DNA of 64,000 bases from Cryomorphaceae bacterium BACL7 MAG-120322-bin74 (GTDB taxonomy: Bacteria; Bacteroidota; Bacteroidia; Flavobacteriales; Schleiferiaceae), in the NCBI GenBank assembly GCA_001438205.1, contig LICG01000006.1, forward strand, positions 1 through 64,000. The letters are read 5' to 3'. The position numbers were made by a program, and so were the translations under genes. The notes beneath the pieces are model-generated. The model was given only the letters and a program-made list of their open reading frames with translations, made no database searches and had not been told where the DNA came from. Below are positions 19,613-28,867 of this stretch, piece by piece; within the stretch, counting starts at the first letter, position 1, and each line of letters starts with the position of its first letter.

Positions 19613-22081
19613 TTGAAAAGATATTCCTTCCTCTTACTCTTGCTTTTCGGCCCAATGACCGTTTTGGCGCAAGTGCACCTTCAAGGCAAGGTCGTGGACG
19701 CAGAAACAGGGGATGAACTCGTAGGAGCGGTCATTTCCGTCATGCAACCCGGTAACCTAGGTGAAGCCCCAAAAGCAAAGGCACTTGGGGCTTCAGGTTC
19801 AGATGGAAAATTTGATATTGAACTCCCTGCCAACGGCCGCGGAATTTCTATTAGCGCCTTTGGTTATACTTCTTTTAGAAAAGGATTACAAGGATTGACG
19901 GGCACTCCCCTCGACCTCGGCGTAGTTAGGCTTGCATTAGATCAATCTATTGTGCTTGAGGATGCCGATGTTATCAGCAATGGCCCTGGGATGCTCAATG
20001 GTCTTGACCGTAAGGTGTATGATGTAGCCGGAGACTTACAGGTCGCCAGCGGTACAGGCACCGACATCCTGCGACAAGTTCCCAATGTCACCATGGACAT
20101 AGATGGCAATGTCGCCCTAAGAGGGGATGAAAATGTCACCATTCTTATTGACGGGCGCCCTGCTTCCTTGATGGGCTATCAAGGCAACAATGCGTTTGAT
20201 CGCCTTCCTGCAGGCATGGTGCAACGCGTTGAAGTCATCACCAACCCCGGCGCCAAATTTGATGCGCAGGGCACCGGAGGTATTATTAATATTGTGACAC
20301 AAAAAGGACGTAAACTACCTTTAAATGGTGCCCTTCAAGTGGGAATTGGCACAAGAAACAAATACAATGTTGGGGGCAACGTCTCCATTCCCATCAAAAA
20401 CGTACGATTGAACTTTAGCGTGGGCAGTGACGACCGCCAAATGTTCTCTGCAGGATACACCAACCGAAGCTATTTCTTCCCTGATTCACTTTATCAAACA
20501 GCAGAAGAATCTAATGGATTGCGTCATAATAGGGGCTATAATGGACGTTTTGGCTTGGATTGGGAAATAGCCAAGAAGCACCAGATTGGGTTTTCGGTTG
20601 GCTTTGATCAGCGCTCTAGTATAGATTGGGATTCAACCTTCTTTATCAATACAGGAAAAGATGGCATCCCTGCCCGCGCCATTCAATACACCCTGCAAAA
20701 TAGCAGAGGCGCGAATGAAAATATCAACATCCACTACGAACGAAAGTTTGAGGATGAAAATAAAAAATGGACTGCCGATGCCAACCTTTCTGGTGGAGTA
20801 GACCACGATATTGAAGACAGTTATTACACAACGGATCCCCTCTACCCCACAGCCTTCACCTATGGCGCTTATCTACAGCGTTTTGATGTGCCAGGCAATT
20901 CACAGAGACTCAACCTCCAGTCCGATGTAGAATGGCCTTTGGGAGAAAAGGGGCGGGTAGATTTTGGATGGCGTACTTCTACAAGTCAAAACGTAGAGGT
21001 TCGAGAGGCCTCTCAGCTACCCGAGCCTGTATCCTCTAGTTTTTTAAAAGACTCTTTGCGTAGCTTCTTTACCGACATGTCCCAAGTTACCCATGCGGGG
21101 TATGCTACCTATGGCTATGTATTCTCCCAAAAGTGGAAAGGTCAAGTGGGCATGCGCTATGAAACTGCCCTCATTGACATTGTCCTCAGGGATAGCTCTA
21201 TGCTTCGCCGCACATATCCTGGTCTTTTTCCAAGTGCCTACCTTACCTACAGCCCCCACCGCGGCTTAGATTTTCAGATGAGCTACTCCATGCGGGTCAA
21301 CCGACCTGACGGACATTGGGGCGGTAGTCTCAACCCAAATATTGATTATTCAAATCCTAGCAGTCTACGCAAGGGAAATCCAGACCTCAAGCCAGAATAC
21401 ACACATTCCATGGAGTTTAATGCCGTTCAATACGGCAAATGGGGTTCATTATCGGGAGCCGTTTATGGGAAACATACGCTCAACATGATGTCCCGTTACA
21501 TTGAAGCCCTTCCAACAGGCGTTTTGATGATGACTTGGCTCAATTTTAATTCACGAGATAACGTAGGTGTGAGCACCAACGCTATGCTCCGCTTTAGCAA
21601 AGCCGTTCAATTACAGGTTTCTGCAGATGGATATTATTCCGTCATCAATGGCCAAAATATTGGAGTAAGCTTGACTCAAAGCGGATTTGGCTGGCAAGGC
21701 CGGGGCAACTTGATGCTCAATCTACCAAAAGAGCAGCAGGTACAAATCACCTACAATCAATGGGGCGCCGGTCCAACAGGGCAGGGCTTCCGAAAAGGCA
21801 TTCAGTTTATTGATCTAGGCTATAAGGTCGACTTTATGGAAAAACATTGGACGCTTTCTGCGCGTTTAAGTGATGTGTTTAACCAACGACGCTATAGCTA
21901 TGACCAATTCACACCGAGCATTGATGTAGAATTTATGCGTCGCCGTGAAAGCCGTATCGGCTTCTTGACCCTGCAATACAATTTTGGCAAGCCTGATCGC
22001 AGCCGCGGTATGCGCGGCGGACGTGGGGGCGCCCCTTCAGGAGAAGGAACAGGCATGGGCGGTGGTGACCTAGATCTTTAA
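19613..22081 (+). CDS. TonB-dependent-receptor-like outer-membrane beta-barrel protein
   Basis: 822-residue outer-membrane protein starting with TTG (19613) and a clean signal peptide (ends MTVLAQ). Next comes a carboxypeptidase-regulatory-like Ig domain (about 20-105, VHLQGKVVDAETGDELVGA), then a plug domain (about 125-225, with ILIDGRPASLMG and VEVITNPGAKFDAQGTGGIINI), and then a 22-strand-type barrel of the 'outer membrane protein beta-barrel family' class. The end is Gly/Arg-rich (GMRGGRGGAPSGEG), unlike the aromatic C-terminus of classical barrels. No SusD partner is adjacent, so the substrate is unclear. msrA follows with a one-base stop/start overlap. Confidence 0.88.
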   Translation: MKRYSFLLLLLFGPMTVLAQVHLQGKVVDAETGDELVGAVISVMQPGNLGEAPKAKALGASGSDGKFDIELPANGRGISISAFGYTSFRKGLQGLTGTPLDLGVVRLALDQSIVLEDADVISNGPGMLNGLDRKVYDVAGDLQVASGTGTDILRQVPNVTMDIDGNVALRGDENVTILIDGRPASLMGYQGNNAFDRLPAGMVQRVEVITNPGAKFDAQGTGGIINIVTQKGRKLPLNGALQVGIGTRNKYNVGGNVSIPIKNVRLNFSVGSDDRQMFSAGYTNRSYFFPDSLYQTAEESNGLRHNRGYNGRFGLDWEIAKKHQIGFSVGFDQRSSIDWDSTFFINTGKDGIPARAIQYTLQNSRGANENINIHYERKFEDENKKWTADANLSGGVDHDIEDSYYTTDPLYPTAFTYGAYLQRFDVPGNSQRLNLQSDVEWPLGEKGRVDFGWRTSTSQNVEVREASQLPEPVSSSFLKDSLRSFFTDMSQVTHAGYATYGYVFSQKWKGQVGMRYETALIDIVLRDSSMLRRTYPGLFPSAYLTYSPHRGLDFQMSYSMRVNRPDGHWGGSLNPNIDYSNPSSLRKGNPDLKPEYTHSMEFNAVQYGKWGSLSGAVYGKHTLNMMSRYIEALPTGVLMMTWLNFNSRDNVGVSTNAMLRFSKAVQLQVSADGYYSVINGQNIGVSLTQSGFGWQGRGNLMLNLPKEQQVQITYNQWGAGPTGQGFRKGIQFIDLGYKVDFMEKHWTLSARLSDVFNQRRYSYDQFTPSIDVEFMRRRESRIGFLTLQYNFGKPDRSRGMRGGRGGAPSGEGTGMGGGDLDL

Positions 22082-22677
22082 TGCGCTTACTTATTTTCCC
22101 CTTTGTTAGTTTGCTCGGATGTGCCATGGCATGTCAAGGCCAACCCCATGCATCTGAAGCCACACAGACTCATCACATTTTCATCTCAGACACCACTATG
22201 GAAACTGCTATCGTAGCCAGCGGATGCTTTTGGGGCACCGAGTATTTTATGAAACGTATTGATGGCGTCATCTCTACCACCGTTGGGTATACCGGCGGAT
22301 TTGTGGAGAACCCCACCTACGAACAGGTATGCGCTAAGCGAACCGGGCATTATGAAGCCGTTGCCGTCCAATTTGATCCGTCCAAATCGACCTATGAAGC
22401 CGTCCTTCGTATGTTTTTTGAAACCCATGATCCTACCCAGTCGAATGGGCAGGGACCCGATATTGGGCCGCAATACCGAAGTGCCATTTTCTATCAAAAT
22501 GAAGCACAAAAAGAAACTGCCACCTCTTTGATAGACCTACTTCGCATCAAGGGCTACGATATCGCCACCGAACTCCTTCCCGCTGCCCCTTTTTATTCAG
22601 GTGAAGGCTACCACCAAGACTATTATGACAATAAAGGCGGTACCCCATATTGCCACGGATATCGGCCCTTATTTTAA
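22081..22677 (+). CDS. msrA: Peptide-methionine (S)-S-oxide reductase, predicted lipoprotein
   Basis: 198-residue MsrA that repairs methionine-S-sulfoxide. The catalytic motif GCFWGTEY is at about residues 47-54, and the fold signature YTGG follows. The N-terminus (FPFVSLLGCAMAC) carries a lipobox-like LLGC, so the enzyme is probably membrane-anchored in the periplasm. The later family motif is EGYHQDYY. Its ATG overlaps the barrel gene stop (TAATG), so both are made from one mRNA. A periplasmic MsrA co-expressed with an outer-membrane protein fits repair of oxidised envelope proteins, which is my inference. Confidence 0.9.
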   Translation: MRLLIFPFVSLLGCAMACQGQPHASEATQTHHIFISDTTMETAIVASGCFWGTEYFMKRIDGVISTTVGYTGGFVENPTYEQVCAKRTGHYEAVAVQFDPSKSTYEAVLRMFFETHDPTQSNGQGPDIGPQYRSAIFYQNEAQKETATSLIDLLRIKGYDIATELLPAAPFYSGEGYHQDYYDNKGGTPYCHGYRPLF

Positions 22678-22752
22678 AGGTTCATTTCTTGTTGAAAACT
22701 GCTGATTCTATAGGTTAAATAGGCAAAAATACAGGCGTATCTTGACACTAAG

Positions 22753-23796
22753 ATGTCCACACTCCGCTACGCCTTAGAGCAACATATTTTTCATCTTCTG
22801 TTCCAAGAAGATAGCCTCGATGTACCCGGATTTGGGCGTTTGGAAGCAACGCGTTTTGGTGCCGAGATTCAACTGCAATCCGGACTTTTCTTGCCTCCTG
22901 CACGCAGATTAAGCTTCTCGCCTGTTGCTGGAAAAAGTGAAGTGCTCGTCAATCACCTTACCCGATTTGAAGGCCTTACTGCTTCAGATGCACGTGCCGC
23001 CATTGCTACTTCCGTGAGCACTTGGAACCGTGAACTCCTAGAAGGCAAACGTCTGCGCCTTGATGGCATTGGATCCTTCTCTAAAACAGGTTTGCAGTGG
23101 GTTTTCCAGGCTTCCATTGAAAGCAACTTTTTGCCCGAAGCTTATGGATTGCCCATTTTTCGCGTTACCCCGCTGGCGCAGCGCCAAGGCGATGCCCCTG
23201 CGGCACAGTCAGGACGGGTTCTCCCTATGGTTCGCTCCAGGAAAGAGCAGTGGCTTGCGCCCTTGCGTTCCGCTGCAGTCATTGCCGGTGCTATAAGCTT
23301 GATGGCATTAGGCACAACCAAATCAGACTTCCGAGAATTTGTTCAGAACGCCTCTATTCAGCCTAATTGGGAGAATTGGACCGAAAATGTTCAGTCTTGG
23401 TGGGCTGATGATGCGTCAGCCGATGAGATTGTTCCTGACTTATTTACATCTGTTGTAGCGCCTGAGATGCCTTTGATTACGGAAGCTTCCGAAGAAGATG
23501 TGGCTCCTGAGGTTATTTCACCCGCCACTGCCCCTGTTGCACCAGTTAAAAAGGCCAGTGAAGGTACGTCTACAGCACATGGTTATTCGCTCGTGGTTGG
23601 GGCTTTTCAGGACATTGAAAATGCACACCGTCTAGTGGGTCAACTTCAAAAGGCAGGGTATCCTGCAAAGGTCATTGATGCCAAAGTCGGCTTGACCAAG
23701 GTTGCCCTTCGTACCTTTACCAAACGCGATGCAGCGCAAGCTGCAAAAGAGGAAGCCAAGAAGGCCTTCCCTGCGGTTTGGATTTATAGCGAATGA
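22753..23796 (+). CDS. HU-CCDC81 and SPOR domain membrane protein
   Basis: 347-residue Bacteroidota-type protein. Two HU/IHF-like domains of the CCDC81 prokaryotic class fill about 1-140 (first domain from LRYALEQHIFHLLFQEDSLDVPGFGRLEA). A single transmembrane helix is at about 170-188 (AAVIAGAISLMALG). An acidic/Pro/Ala linker leads to a C-terminal SPOR domain at about 275-347 (YSLVVGAFQDIENAHRLVG), the peptidoglycan-binding fold. Topology puts the HU part in the cytoplasm and SPOR in the periplasm. This suggests a link between nucleoid or cytoplasmic partners and the septal wall, but the role is not established. It overlaps the thioesterase gene by ATGA. Confidence 0.85.
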   Translation: MSTLRYALEQHIFHLLFQEDSLDVPGFGRLEATRFGAEIQLQSGLFLPPARRLSFSPVAGKSEVLVNHLTRFEGLTASDARAAIATSVSTWNRELLEGKRLRLDGIGSFSKTGLQWVFQASIESNFLPEAYGLPIFRVTPLAQRQGDAPAAQSGRVLPMVRSRKEQWLAPLRSAAVIAGAISLMALGTTKSDFREFVQNASIQPNWENWTENVQSWWADDASADEIVPDLFTSVVAPEMPLITEASEEDVAPEVISPATAPVAPVKKASEGTSTAHGYSLVVGAFQDIENAHRLVGQLQKAGYPAKVIDAKVGLTKVALRTFTKRDAAQAAKEEAKKAFPAVWIYSE

Positions 23797-24317
23797 AGGA
23801 AAAACGCGCCATAGAGTCTCTCACCGTCATGACGGAGATTGTACTTCCTAACGACACGAACAACTTAAATAACCTGTTTGGCGGGCAACTGCTAAGCTGG
23901 ATGGATCGTTGTGCCGCCATTGCAGCGCATCGTCATTGCCGAAGAACTGTTGTGACGGCAACCGTCAATCACGTCTCTTTTAAGCAAGCTATTCCTCAAG
24001 CATCCATTGTTACAATGGAAGCCAAAGTAAGCCGCGCTTTTACTTCTTCCATGGAAGTCTTTATTGATGTCTTCACGGAAGATCAACGCGGTTCTGGCGA
24101 ACGCACTAAATGCAATGAGGCTATCTACACCTTTGTCGCCGTTGACCAAATTGGCAACCCTATCGAGGTGCCCCCGTTGTTGCCAGAAAGTGCGGAAGAA
24201 AAACAACGCTTTGATGGCGCATTGCGTAGAAGGCAATTAGCCTTAATCCTATCAGGTAAAATGAAGCCCGAAGACGCCACGGAATTAAAAGCGCTTTTTG
24301 CTCCCGATTCGCTTTAA
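23793..24317 (+). CDS. Acyl-CoA thioesterase, hotdog fold
   Basis: 174-residue cytoplasmic thioesterase of the YciA/BACH type, which hydrolyses acyl-CoA esters. The hotdog core opens with LNNLFGGQLLSWMDRCAAIAA, where the Asp after GG-x-L-x-x-W-M is a typical catalytic residue, and VNHVSFKQ follows. Acyl chain preference cannot be read from sequence. Start overlaps the HU/SPOR gene stop by four bases, so translation is coupled. It is convergent with the DUF6427 gene, three bases away. Confidence 0.87.
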   Translation: MKEKRAIESLTVMTEIVLPNDTNNLNNLFGGQLLSWMDRCAAIAAHRHCRRTVVTATVNHVSFKQAIPQASIVTMEAKVSRAFTSSMEVFIDVFTEDQRGSGERTKCNEAIYTFVAVDQIGNPIEVPPLLPESAEEKQRFDGALRRRQLALILSGKMKPEDATELKALFAPDSL

Positions 24318-24320
24318 TCT

Positions 24321-25253
24321 TTAGAGCGGGTGGGACATGACGAGTCCCAAAATGGCCGCGCCTACAAGTGATGCATCCAGTGTCCTAATCATCCAAGCCT
24401 TCGTTAGGTATGATTGTAAATTGACAATATGCGGAGCAGCAAAGACGGCTAGAATTGCCCCGGCCTGGGCGTGCTCCCCTTGCCAAAGAATTAATGAAAC
24501 TCCCCAGATAATTCCAATCCAACTCATGATGAGCCCGCGTCGTTTTGCCTTTTTTGCAGAACGCATGGCCCGCATGGTTTCAAATACAGCAAACAACATC
24601 CAAAAAGCAAGGGCAAAATAACCCACTGGTAGCCATTGAAAAGACCAAGGCCTTGACCCTACTTGGGCAATTTCATTCACATACGTCGCTAGATTTCCGG
24701 TATAAGCCGCAAAAGTGAAAACACTAGCCAGCCCTACAAACCATCCTGCTGCGACTTGCAAAAAATATCGTGGGGGTTGCCTTAACGTTCCTGTCCGAAG
24801 GGCAAAAAGGGAGGGTAGTAAAAGACTCCACCAACTGATTGAAAAGACGCCCAAAAAAGCAGAAAACAAACCAAGATTAGACCGCGTAAAGAGGGCATCT
24901 TTGCGTTCATCACTCAATTCATAGGCCATGGCAAGCCATACAGAAATACCCATGCTTGCCCATACTGCATCTGGGGTGATCCCCTGTGGGTGTAGCGCCA
25001 ACATTAGGCAAAACCAGTACCACCCCAAGAGATAATTGGTTTTGAGGTAACGGCTTCGATAGACCAAGACCACATTGATAAACCATGCGGCTATTCCCAC
25101 AAGCGCAGGTGTAGTCCATGCCGCCAAAGAAGCAAAGGGCCACTGCCCCAATGCCCAAAAATTAAACAGTGCAGTGCCTCCTGCCGTTCCCATAAATAGG
25201 ACAACCACAATCCCCGGGTGAGGATTTTTGAAAATATGATTGGGTTGGCGCAC
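24321..25253 (-). CDS. DUF6427-like polytopic membrane protein
   Basis: 310-residue inner-membrane protein with about eight hydrophobic helices and short loops. It starts with GTG at 25253. It resembles the Bacteroidota-only DUF6427 family, mainly by context: the small DUF6341 protein and purD next to it are the usual neighbours. No catalytic motif is visible. Function unknown. It is divergent from the DUF6341 gene, with the two starts 38 bases apart, and a near-consensus box sits between them. Confidence 0.75.
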   Translation of the reverse strand: MRQPNHIFKNPHPGIVVVLFMGTAGGTALFNFWALGQWPFASLAAWTTPALVGIAAWFINVVLVYRSRYLKTNYLLGWYWFCLMLALHPQGITPDAVWASMGISVWLAMAYELSDERKDALFTRSNLGLFSAFLGVFSISWWSLLLPSLFALRTGTLRQPPRYFLQVAAGWFVGLASVFTFAAYTGNLATYVNEIAQVGSRPWSFQWLPVGYFALAFWMLFAVFETMRAMRSAKKAKRRGLIMSWIGIIWGVSLILWQGEHAQAGAILAVFAAPHIVNLQSYLTKAWMIRTLDASLVGAAILGLVMSHPL

Positions 25254-25262
25254 GCTTTTCTG

Positions 25263-25270
25263 TAAATTTG
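25263..25270 (+). promoter_or_regulatory. -7 promoter box TAAATTTG of the DUF6341 gene
   Basis: Exact TAnnTTTG match 21 bases upstream of ATG 25292. A longer frame starting at TTG 25268 would overlap this box, which supports the later start. Confidence 0.5.
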
Positions 25271-25291
25271 CTACAAATTAATTGGACTCAT

Positions 25292-25462
25292 ATGCCCCTC
25301 CGTTCGTTTTTTGAAGGCCTTGGTGATTTTCTTACTTGGTCTTTCCAACTTCTTCCTACTGTAGGCAACGCTGTCAACTACTTGTTTATGGCTGTTGGTG
25401 CTGGTTTAGGCATTTACTGGATGATGGAAATGCGTAAGCACCAAAAGGCGGATGAAAAGTAA
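25292..25462 (+). CDS. Small DUF6341-like membrane protein
   Basis: 56-residue protein (begins MPLRSFFEGLGDFLTW) with one hydrophobic helix at about 20-45 (NYLFMAVGAGLGIYWMMEM) and a charged C-terminus (RKHQKADEK). It resembles the DUF6341 family found beside DUF6427 and purD in many Flavobacteriales. One promoter box lies upstream and a terminator follows, so it forms a single-gene transcript. Function unknown; a single-span membrane partner of DUF6427 is a guess from the conserved pairing. Confidence 0.75.
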   Translation: MPLRSFFEGLGDFLTWSFQLLPTVGNAVNYLFMAVGAGLGIYWMMEMRKHQKADEK

Positions 25463-25484
25463 TCGCTGTCATACGACTTATGGC

Positions 25485-25513
25485 AAAGCCGTCCCTACCG
25501 AGGCGGCTTTTTT
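25485..25513 (+). terminator. Rho-independent terminator after DUF6341 gene
   Basis: AAAGCCG (25485-25491) pairs with CGGCTTT (25504-25510), followed by TTT. It ends the small-gene transcript before the convergent purD gene. Confidence 0.7.
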
Positions 25514-25523
25514 CTTTCTAGCC

Positions 25524-26810
25524 TTATAGGTTTCGCAATCCAAGATCAACGCCGATGTCGTTTCGGCGATACGCCCCTTCAAATTCAATTTGATCCAGTT
25601 GGGCATACGCTAAGGTCAACGCTGCAGATGCCGTGGGCGCCATCCCTGTGACACACAGTACGCGGCCACCCTGGGTGACAATCTGACCGTCCTTCTCCGC
25701 TGTACCTGCATGAAAAACATGCACCCCTTGCACCTTCTCTAAACCCGAGATGGTCCTTCCTTTTGAATAAGCTTCAGGGTACCCGCCAGAGACCATCATA
25801 ACGGCACATGCCGCTTCCTCTTTTTTTGCCATGGGGCGCGTGAGCAATTGTTTTTTTGCTGCATCTGCAAATAAGGGCAATAGATCTTCATCCACCCGAG
25901 GTATGACCACCTCGGTTTCTGGATCGCCCATTCGGCAATTATATTCAATCACCTTCACCCCTTTATTGGTAAGGATGAGGCCAAAGAAAATAAAGCCTAC
26001 ATAGTCCATTTTCTCCAGGGCTAAGCCACGAATAGTGGGTTCTACGATTTTGGTTAACACCTCTTTCCGGATGGTCTCTGTCACAAAAGGGACGGGTGAT
26101 ACGGCCCCCATCCCGCCGGTATTTAACCCTTGATCCCCTTCTCCAATGCGCTTATAGTCCTTCGCTTCCGGCATCATCATATAGTCCTTTCCGTCGGTGA
26201 GGGCAAACATGGAAAATTCGATGCCGACCAAGAATTCTTCTACCACGACTCGGCTAGAAGCTGCGCCAAATTTTGCCTGACCTAGCATGGCATCCATTTC
26301 GTGTAAGGCATCTGAAAGGCTGTCTAAAATCACGACGCCTTTACCTGCTGCTAAACCATCTGCTTTAAGGACATAGGGGCCATCAATGGTAGCCAAGTAT
26401 TGTTTTGCTTCTTCCAATTGATGTTCCTCAAAGGTGCGGTGTCCCGCCGTCGGAATGCCGTGGCGCTCCATAAATTGTTTTGAGAAGTCTTTGGACCCCT
26501 CCAACTGAGCTGCAGCTTTTTTGGGTCCAATGACATGAATGTGCTTCAGCCCTGGCGTCTGTGCAAAGAAGTCTGACAGACCGTCTACTAAGGGGTCTTC
26601 TGGGCCAATCACGACCATCCCAATATTCTCAGCCTCACAAAGGTGGCTAACCGCGTCACGGTCTTTCCAATCCAGCCCAATACAGGTGCCGTACTTTTTC
26701 ATTCCAGGGTTACCTGGGGCAATAAACAAATGGTCTAAAAGGGGTGATTGAGCCAATTTCCAAGCAAGTGCAGATTCACGGCCACCAGAGCCAAAGAGCA
26801 ATACATTCAT
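25524..26810 (-). CDS. purD: Phosphoribosylamine-glycine ligase
   Basis: 428-residue ATP-grasp enzyme (GAR synthetase) of purine synthesis, joining glycine to phosphoribosylamine. It begins MNVLLFGSGGRESALAWKL, the family N-terminus. ATP-grasp elements include PYVLKADGLAAGKGV and EFLVGIEFSMF, then NTGGMGAVSP and the metal-binding EYNCRMGDPE. Length is typical. A frame 61 codons longer exists, but the extra part is unlike the family and would contain the TACTTTTG promoter box at 26830-26837. It is divergent from the sodium symporter gene. Confidence 0.96.
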   Translation of the reverse strand: MNVLLFGSGGRESALAWKLAQSPLLDHLFIAPGNPGMKKYGTCIGLDWKDRDAVSHLCEAENIGMVVIGPEDPLVDGLSDFFAQTPGLKHIHVIGPKKAAAQLEGSKDFSKQFMERHGIPTAGHRTFEEHQLEEAKQYLATIDGPYVLKADGLAAGKGVVILDSLSDALHEMDAMLGQAKFGAASSRVVVEEFLVGIEFSMFALTDGKDYMMMPEAKDYKRIGEGDQGLNTGGMGAVSPVPFVTETIRKEVLTKIVEPTIRGLALEKMDYVGFIFFGLILTNKGVKVIEYNCRMGDPETEVVIPRVDEDLLPLFADAAKKQLLTRPMAKKEEAACAVMMVSGGYPEAYSKGRTISGLEKVQGVHVFHAGTAEKDGQIVTQGGRVLCVTGMAPTASAALTLAYAQLDQIEFEGAYRRNDIGVDLGLRNL

Positions 26811-26829
26811 GAGTTGTGAGATTTGATGC

Positions 26830-26837
26830 CAAAAGTA
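26830..26837 (-). promoter_or_regulatory. -7 promoter box TACTTTTG of purD
   Basis: Exact TAnnTTTG match 19 bases before the purD ATG at 26810. Confidence 0.55.
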
Positions 26838-26929
26838 CAACCCTGTAATTGCTTGATCCTGTTGTAAGCGTATATAAACGTTTAATGCCTTTCGCATTTC
26901 AAGCCCCGAATTCTTATACCCCGGTGTTG

Positions 26930-26937
26930 TACCTTTT
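26930..26937 (+). promoter_or_regulatory. Probable -7 box TACCTTTT of the symporter gene
   Basis: Seven of eight positions of TAnnTTTG, followed by TCCC and ATG 26942. The four-base gap repeats the leaderless spacing and supports this start over one 31 codons upstream. Confidence 0.4.
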
Positions 26938-26941
26938 TCCC

Positions 26942-28867
26942 ATGGATTCCATATACCTATATCCACTTGATATTGCCTTGATTGCCGTGGCACTTATAGG
27001 CATGATTGGCCTCGGCATGTGGGCCGGAAGAAAGGCGGAGAAATCACTTGAAGGTTACTTTCTGGGTGGCCGAAATCTCCCTTGGGGGCTTGCCGGTCTA
27101 TCTATGGTTGCAACCACCTTTGCGGCCGATACCCCGTTAGCGGTGACAGAACTCGTAGGCCAATACGGAATCAGTGGCAACTGGCTATGGTGGAATTTAT
27201 TGGCTGGAGGTATGCTCACCGCCGTGGTGTTTGCTCCCTTATGGCGGCGCGCAGGCGTCGTCACGGAGGCGGAATTGATCGAGTTGCGCTATCATGGAAA
27301 ACCTGCCTTATGGCTACGGGTATTCCGTGCCGTGTATTTAGGATTGTTTATCAATCTACTTATTTTGGGTTGGGTGCATGTCGCCATGACCTCTGTTTTA
27401 GAAGGGCTTTTTGGCCTACCTCCCATGACGGCATTTTGGCTGACAACAGGGCTTACTTTGGTTGTGGCACTTTATGCTGCCACCAGTGGCCTTTTTGGTG
27501 TGGTGCTGACAGATGCTGTGCAGTTTATTCTTGCTATGATCGGCAGTATTGCTTTGGCTGTTTTTGTGATCCAATCTCCAGAGGTAGGCGGGCTTAACGG
27601 TTTGCGTGAAGCTTTGCCTGCAGAAACGCTTGACTTCTTTCCTGCTATTGGGGCAGAGGGCAGCGGGAATGGTCTTGCCATTGGCATCGGTGCATTCTTT
27701 GCCTATTTTGGTATGATGTGGTGGAGCGCATGGTATCCTGGTGCCGAACCCGGCGGCGGCGGATATATAGCACAGCGTGTGATGAGCACAAAGGATGAAA
27801 ACCACGCAGTGGCCGCCACCTTATTTTTCAATTTTGCGCATTATGCCCTGCGGCCGTGGCCGTGGATATTGGTTGGATTAGCGGCTATTACGCTCTTTCG
27901 TGTTAACACCGATGCCCCCATCGCAATTCAGCCTGCCTTAACCGAAGTCCAGGCGATGGAAGGCTATACCCCAGAATGGTTGACGGGTGAAAAAACGCCA
28001 GCAAATTTGGAACAGGCAACCAAAGTTCTTGTCGTCCGTGAAGGATTGCGCAATGCAGCGCAAGACGATCCGCATTTGGCAGAATCACTGAAGTACCATA
28101 GCAGTCCGCGTTTTGGTTACATCTTTGCCATGAAACATTACCTTCCAAAAGGGTGGATGGGTTTGATGTTGGTGGCCTTTTTCAGTGCCTATATGAGTAC
28201 CATTTCTACCCAGCTCAATTGGGGTGCTTCGTATCTCATGAATGATGTTTGGATTCGATTAGCCAAGGAGAACCCCGATGGAAACACGATTGTTAAACGC
28301 AGCCGCCGGCTTGTCATTCTATTGGCATTGGTTAGTTTATTGGTCTCAACCCAAATCCATAGCATCTCAAGCGTTTGGCAATTTATCATGGAGTGTGGCG
28401 CCGGGCTGGGCTTAGTCTTGATTTTACGATGGTTTTGGGGCCGAATTAATGCTTACGTAGAAATTACCGCAACCCTAGCCCCCTTTATAGGCTATGGACT
28501 CGCGCGCAGTGGGTGGCTATCCAAATCTCTCACCACCTTCCCGAATTCCTTCTTTTTTACGGTGAGCTTTACCACAATATGCTGGCTTCTTGTCTTACTA
28601 ATGACGAAGCCGTCAAGCGCATGGCCTGGCTTCAAAGAGCGCATCTTTGCCAATGGCCTCACTTCCTTACGCGTATTGCTCGCCCGTTGGATCTTGGCGG
28701 TCATATCTGCCTATAGCTTACTTTTTGGCATGGGAAGCTATCTCTTGCATCCAGCCGGTGAATCGCTCCTTTATTTCTGCAGTTTTGTTGGCTCAGGTTT
28801 ATTGCTCGCATTGACTTTTCGGCTCAAGCAAAAATCCAAAGTGATACATGGCCCAGCGATGGACTAG
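26942..28867 (+). CDS. Sodium:solute symporter (SSS family)
   Basis: 641-residue membrane protein with about 13-15 predicted helices, longer than the simplest SSS members. SSS features include the start MDSIYLYPLDIALIAVALIG, GYFLGGRNLPWGLAGLSMVA (first core helices) and the sodium-site helix region SAYMSTISTQLNWGASY. A soluble insert of about 70 residues lies at about 325-400 (TEVQAMEGYTPEW and on), just before the helix beginning FGYIFAMKHYLP. The substrate could be a sugar, an organic acid or an amino acid; the sequence does not decide. It stands alone, divergent from purD and followed by tRNA-Ala on the other strand. Confidence 0.85.
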   Translation: MDSIYLYPLDIALIAVALIGMIGLGMWAGRKAEKSLEGYFLGGRNLPWGLAGLSMVATTFAADTPLAVTELVGQYGISGNWLWWNLLAGGMLTAVVFAPLWRRAGVVTEAELIELRYHGKPALWLRVFRAVYLGLFINLLILGWVHVAMTSVLEGLFGLPPMTAFWLTTGLTLVVALYAATSGLFGVVLTDAVQFILAMIGSIALAVFVIQSPEVGGLNGLREALPAETLDFFPAIGAEGSGNGLAIGIGAFFAYFGMMWWSAWYPGAEPGGGGYIAQRVMSTKDENHAVAATLFFNFAHYALRPWPWILVGLAAITLFRVNTDAPIAIQPALTEVQAMEGYTPEWLTGEKTPANLEQATKVLVVREGLRNAAQDDPHLAESLKYHSSPRFGYIFAMKHYLPKGWMGLMLVAFFSAYMSTISTQLNWGASYLMNDVWIRLAKENPDGNTIVKRSRRLVILLALVSLLVSTQIHSISSVWQFIMECGAGLGLVLILRWFWGRINAYVEITATLAPFIGYGLARSGWLSKSLTTFPNSFFFTVSFTTICWLLVLLMTKPSSAWPGFKERIFANGLTSLRVLLARWILAVISAYSLLFGMGSYLLHPAGESLLYFCSFVGSGLLLALTFRLKQKSKVIHGPAMD

